64,000 nt of DNA from Gari tellinella (Eukaryota; Mollusca; Bivalvia; Cardiida; Psammobiidae), in assembly GCA_922989275.2 (NCBI GenBank), contig OV277856.1, positions 53,019,358 through 53,083,357 on the forward strand. Reading direction: 5' to 3'. The notes beneath the pieces were generated by a model. It worked only from the letters and a program-made list of their open reading frames with translations, ran no database searches and was not told where the DNA came from. Each line of letters opens with the position of its first letter. The first letter of the stretch is position 1. A program made the position numbers and the translations under genes. This document shows positions 62,170 through 64,000 of this stretch, in pieces.

Positions 62170-64000
62170 TGGGTGTCTGGTCTCAACGCCCCATCGCACC
62201 AACGCCCCACGACATCAACGTACCATTTGTGGACCCAACGTGCCATTTTTAAAAAATATATATATCACCCATATTTGACAATTATTAATTGATGCAAAAG
62301 TTAAATAGTGATTTAAATGAGTAACTGGGATTAAATGAAATATTTTTTGCTTACATACTATGTACATACGATGTTCCTATGCGAGTATTATTCTCCGTTA
62401 GTCGGGGTTGTTTTATCCACTTATAGCATCGCATTAATCTTCGTATTTCGTAGAAGATAAGTTTCCTTTCGCTAATGCCACACCCAAGTAGCTACCTTTT
62501 TTCACTGTGTATATGTTTCATGTCTACGATTACACTCTTTGAAATGTCGGCATACATGAAAGGAAAAAGTTGCAGGCGAGAGGCGTAACACATATACGTG
62601 TCAAGTCTAATATGCCACTGTGTATTACGCACGCGCTGATAATCGCATAGCATAATATTTTTCGCGAGGGTGTGAACATCGGCACGATTTGATAAATTGT
62701 TCAAATGTTTGCGACTTTCTTAACTTTTCTTAACGTTTTTAAATGTCTGATTGATTCACACAGAAAAACTTCCAACTTGTTTCATTTATTTAGCAAACGT
62801 TCAATTCCAATTCGAAATTGCCATTATAAAAAAAAAGATATTGATAGATCTATCATAATAGATCATAATAAGACAGCAAATTATTGGTTTATATATGACA
62901 CTTGAATGAAATTAACGGATTACCTTATAATTATACTCCCATGAAAAGTGTTTTGTTTTCGCCAAGTTTATTTTTTATCTTCAGCATTTTTCGTAAAATT
63001 CCAGAAAATCATTCACAGATCACTGCGTGTAAACTCATTACATACACACGAACATCGTAACTCGAAGATTTAGAAACATTATCCATTTGTTAATTTCACA
63101 TCTGGACCCTAATAGGAAAGTTTCATGCTCCCAAAAGGTGTATTTCAATTGGATAATTATTAGTAAAATCCGCTGTCAATCACTTTTAGAAAACAACAAA
63201 CTCTACTTGTGAGTTGAATATGTTGAGCGGGGAAGCGAAGTCGGCTAACTTTGAAGATTTGATCAAAGAGTTTTTAACGTGTTCATGCTGAATTGTCGTA
63301 TTTTTTTAAACATACATGTATTGTCTGATAAGCTGAAAATTAGTTTTCATGAATTTGAAAAAGAAGAAAAGTTGAAATGAGTGACAAATAGTTTGGATCC
63401 AGATCTGGATACAACCTGTTTGCAATTATTAGACAAGTCGCACTTAACATGATGAGGGTTAAATATTTTACCCGTAAACCAACTTAAAGACAACAACTGT
63501 ATAAGTATCTAGGGATTTGAGTAAGTGGTATTGATGCTGGAGGAAAAGGTAAAGTCTACTTAACGGACGGACACACGGACAAGACAACGCTATACGCATC
63601 CGCATTTATAGATACCGGGGGCATCAAATAGTGCAGATTCTGATCAAAGAACTCGTGAAGGATTCATCTGAGCAGTGTCTACACTGTTTGCTTAACAAAA
63701 TAGATAAGGCTAAATGGTCTGGGTACAGCGGTAGTTTAATAGGCCAGGTTTGCATGGGTGCATAACTATTACAATTTTTTTTAAATAACATTTAAACAGT
63801 GTGTTCTGATAATTTGACTGGTGATTCTTCTCAGCAGATGGTCCCTTTTTTTAAAAAAAAAATCGCCCTCTGCGCGGCAACATCAAAGACTATGAATAGA
63901 GCCAACTGCCGAAAATAAAGTCTGATGAAACATGTCATCAGAAAGCGGTTAACTGTGTAGATTAACTTCAAAAGACCTTGTCCTGTCCATCACCCGTCCC
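62170..64000 (+). repeat. direct duplication, copy 2 (continues past the window)
   Basis: It matches 59768-61250 with extra blocks: about 240 bp at 62967-63207, and about 140 bp near 63693-63837. It ends at the window edge. Confidence 0.75.

Overview
The window is nuclear DNA of an invertebrate animal, most likely a bivalve mollusc. It is AT-rich and packed with tRNA-derived SINEs, short fold-back DNA transposons and simple repeats. The only host protein gene I recognise is the 5' part of a vitamin K-dependent gamma-glutamyl carboxylase (GGCX). It lies on the minus strand, with a first coding exon at 6094-6278 and a second at 2754-2909. The splice sites join in frame and the remaining exons lie beyond the left edge. 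Most or all of the rest of the window could be upstream intron or intergenic DNA; a possible untranslated exon lies at 45251-45421.

The centrepiece is a nearly intact Polinton/Maverick element (virus-like DNA transposon) at 17165-33199. It is about 16 kb long, with near-identical inverted terminal repeats of 165-172 bp. It carries a protein-primed family B DNA polymerase, a retroviral-type integrase with an N-terminal zinc ribbon, an FtsK/HerA-type packaging ATPase, a double-jelly-roll major capsid protein, a candidate minor capsid protein, and a set of membrane, coiled-coil and small proteins. Two fibre-like genes sit at the left end, one of them frameshifted. I find no recognisable adenain-like maturation protease. 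Nearly every gene starts directly after a short T/A-rich A-tract (consensus about TTTAAAAATG), and three divergent gene pairs are separated by only 15, 28 and 31 bp. Next to the right terminal repeat lies an 800-bp block of different character, with a terminal-exon-like ORF, a polyadenylation signal and two small hairpins.

The Polinton is inserted in a decayed mariner element (15764-17164 and 33200-33327) that also holds a tRNA-derived SINE.

The flanks (1-15.7 kb and 33.3-64 kb) are a mosaic of repeats. Family A is a TTAA-flanked fold-back element of about 250 bp, with around 20 copies, one amplified as a 307-bp tandem array. Families B and C are other TTAA fold-back elements. Family D is a CAGGGCTCC element with 6-bp target duplications, and family E a fold-back with AAACGCA arms. 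H is a larger family with hairpins at both ends. There are also TA-flanked MITEs, a 24-bp minisatellite, a 1-kb inverted dispersed repeat and a >1.4-kb direct duplication at the right edge. Many elements are nested inside the palindromic centres of others. Apart from GGCX and the Polinton I see no convincing protein genes.
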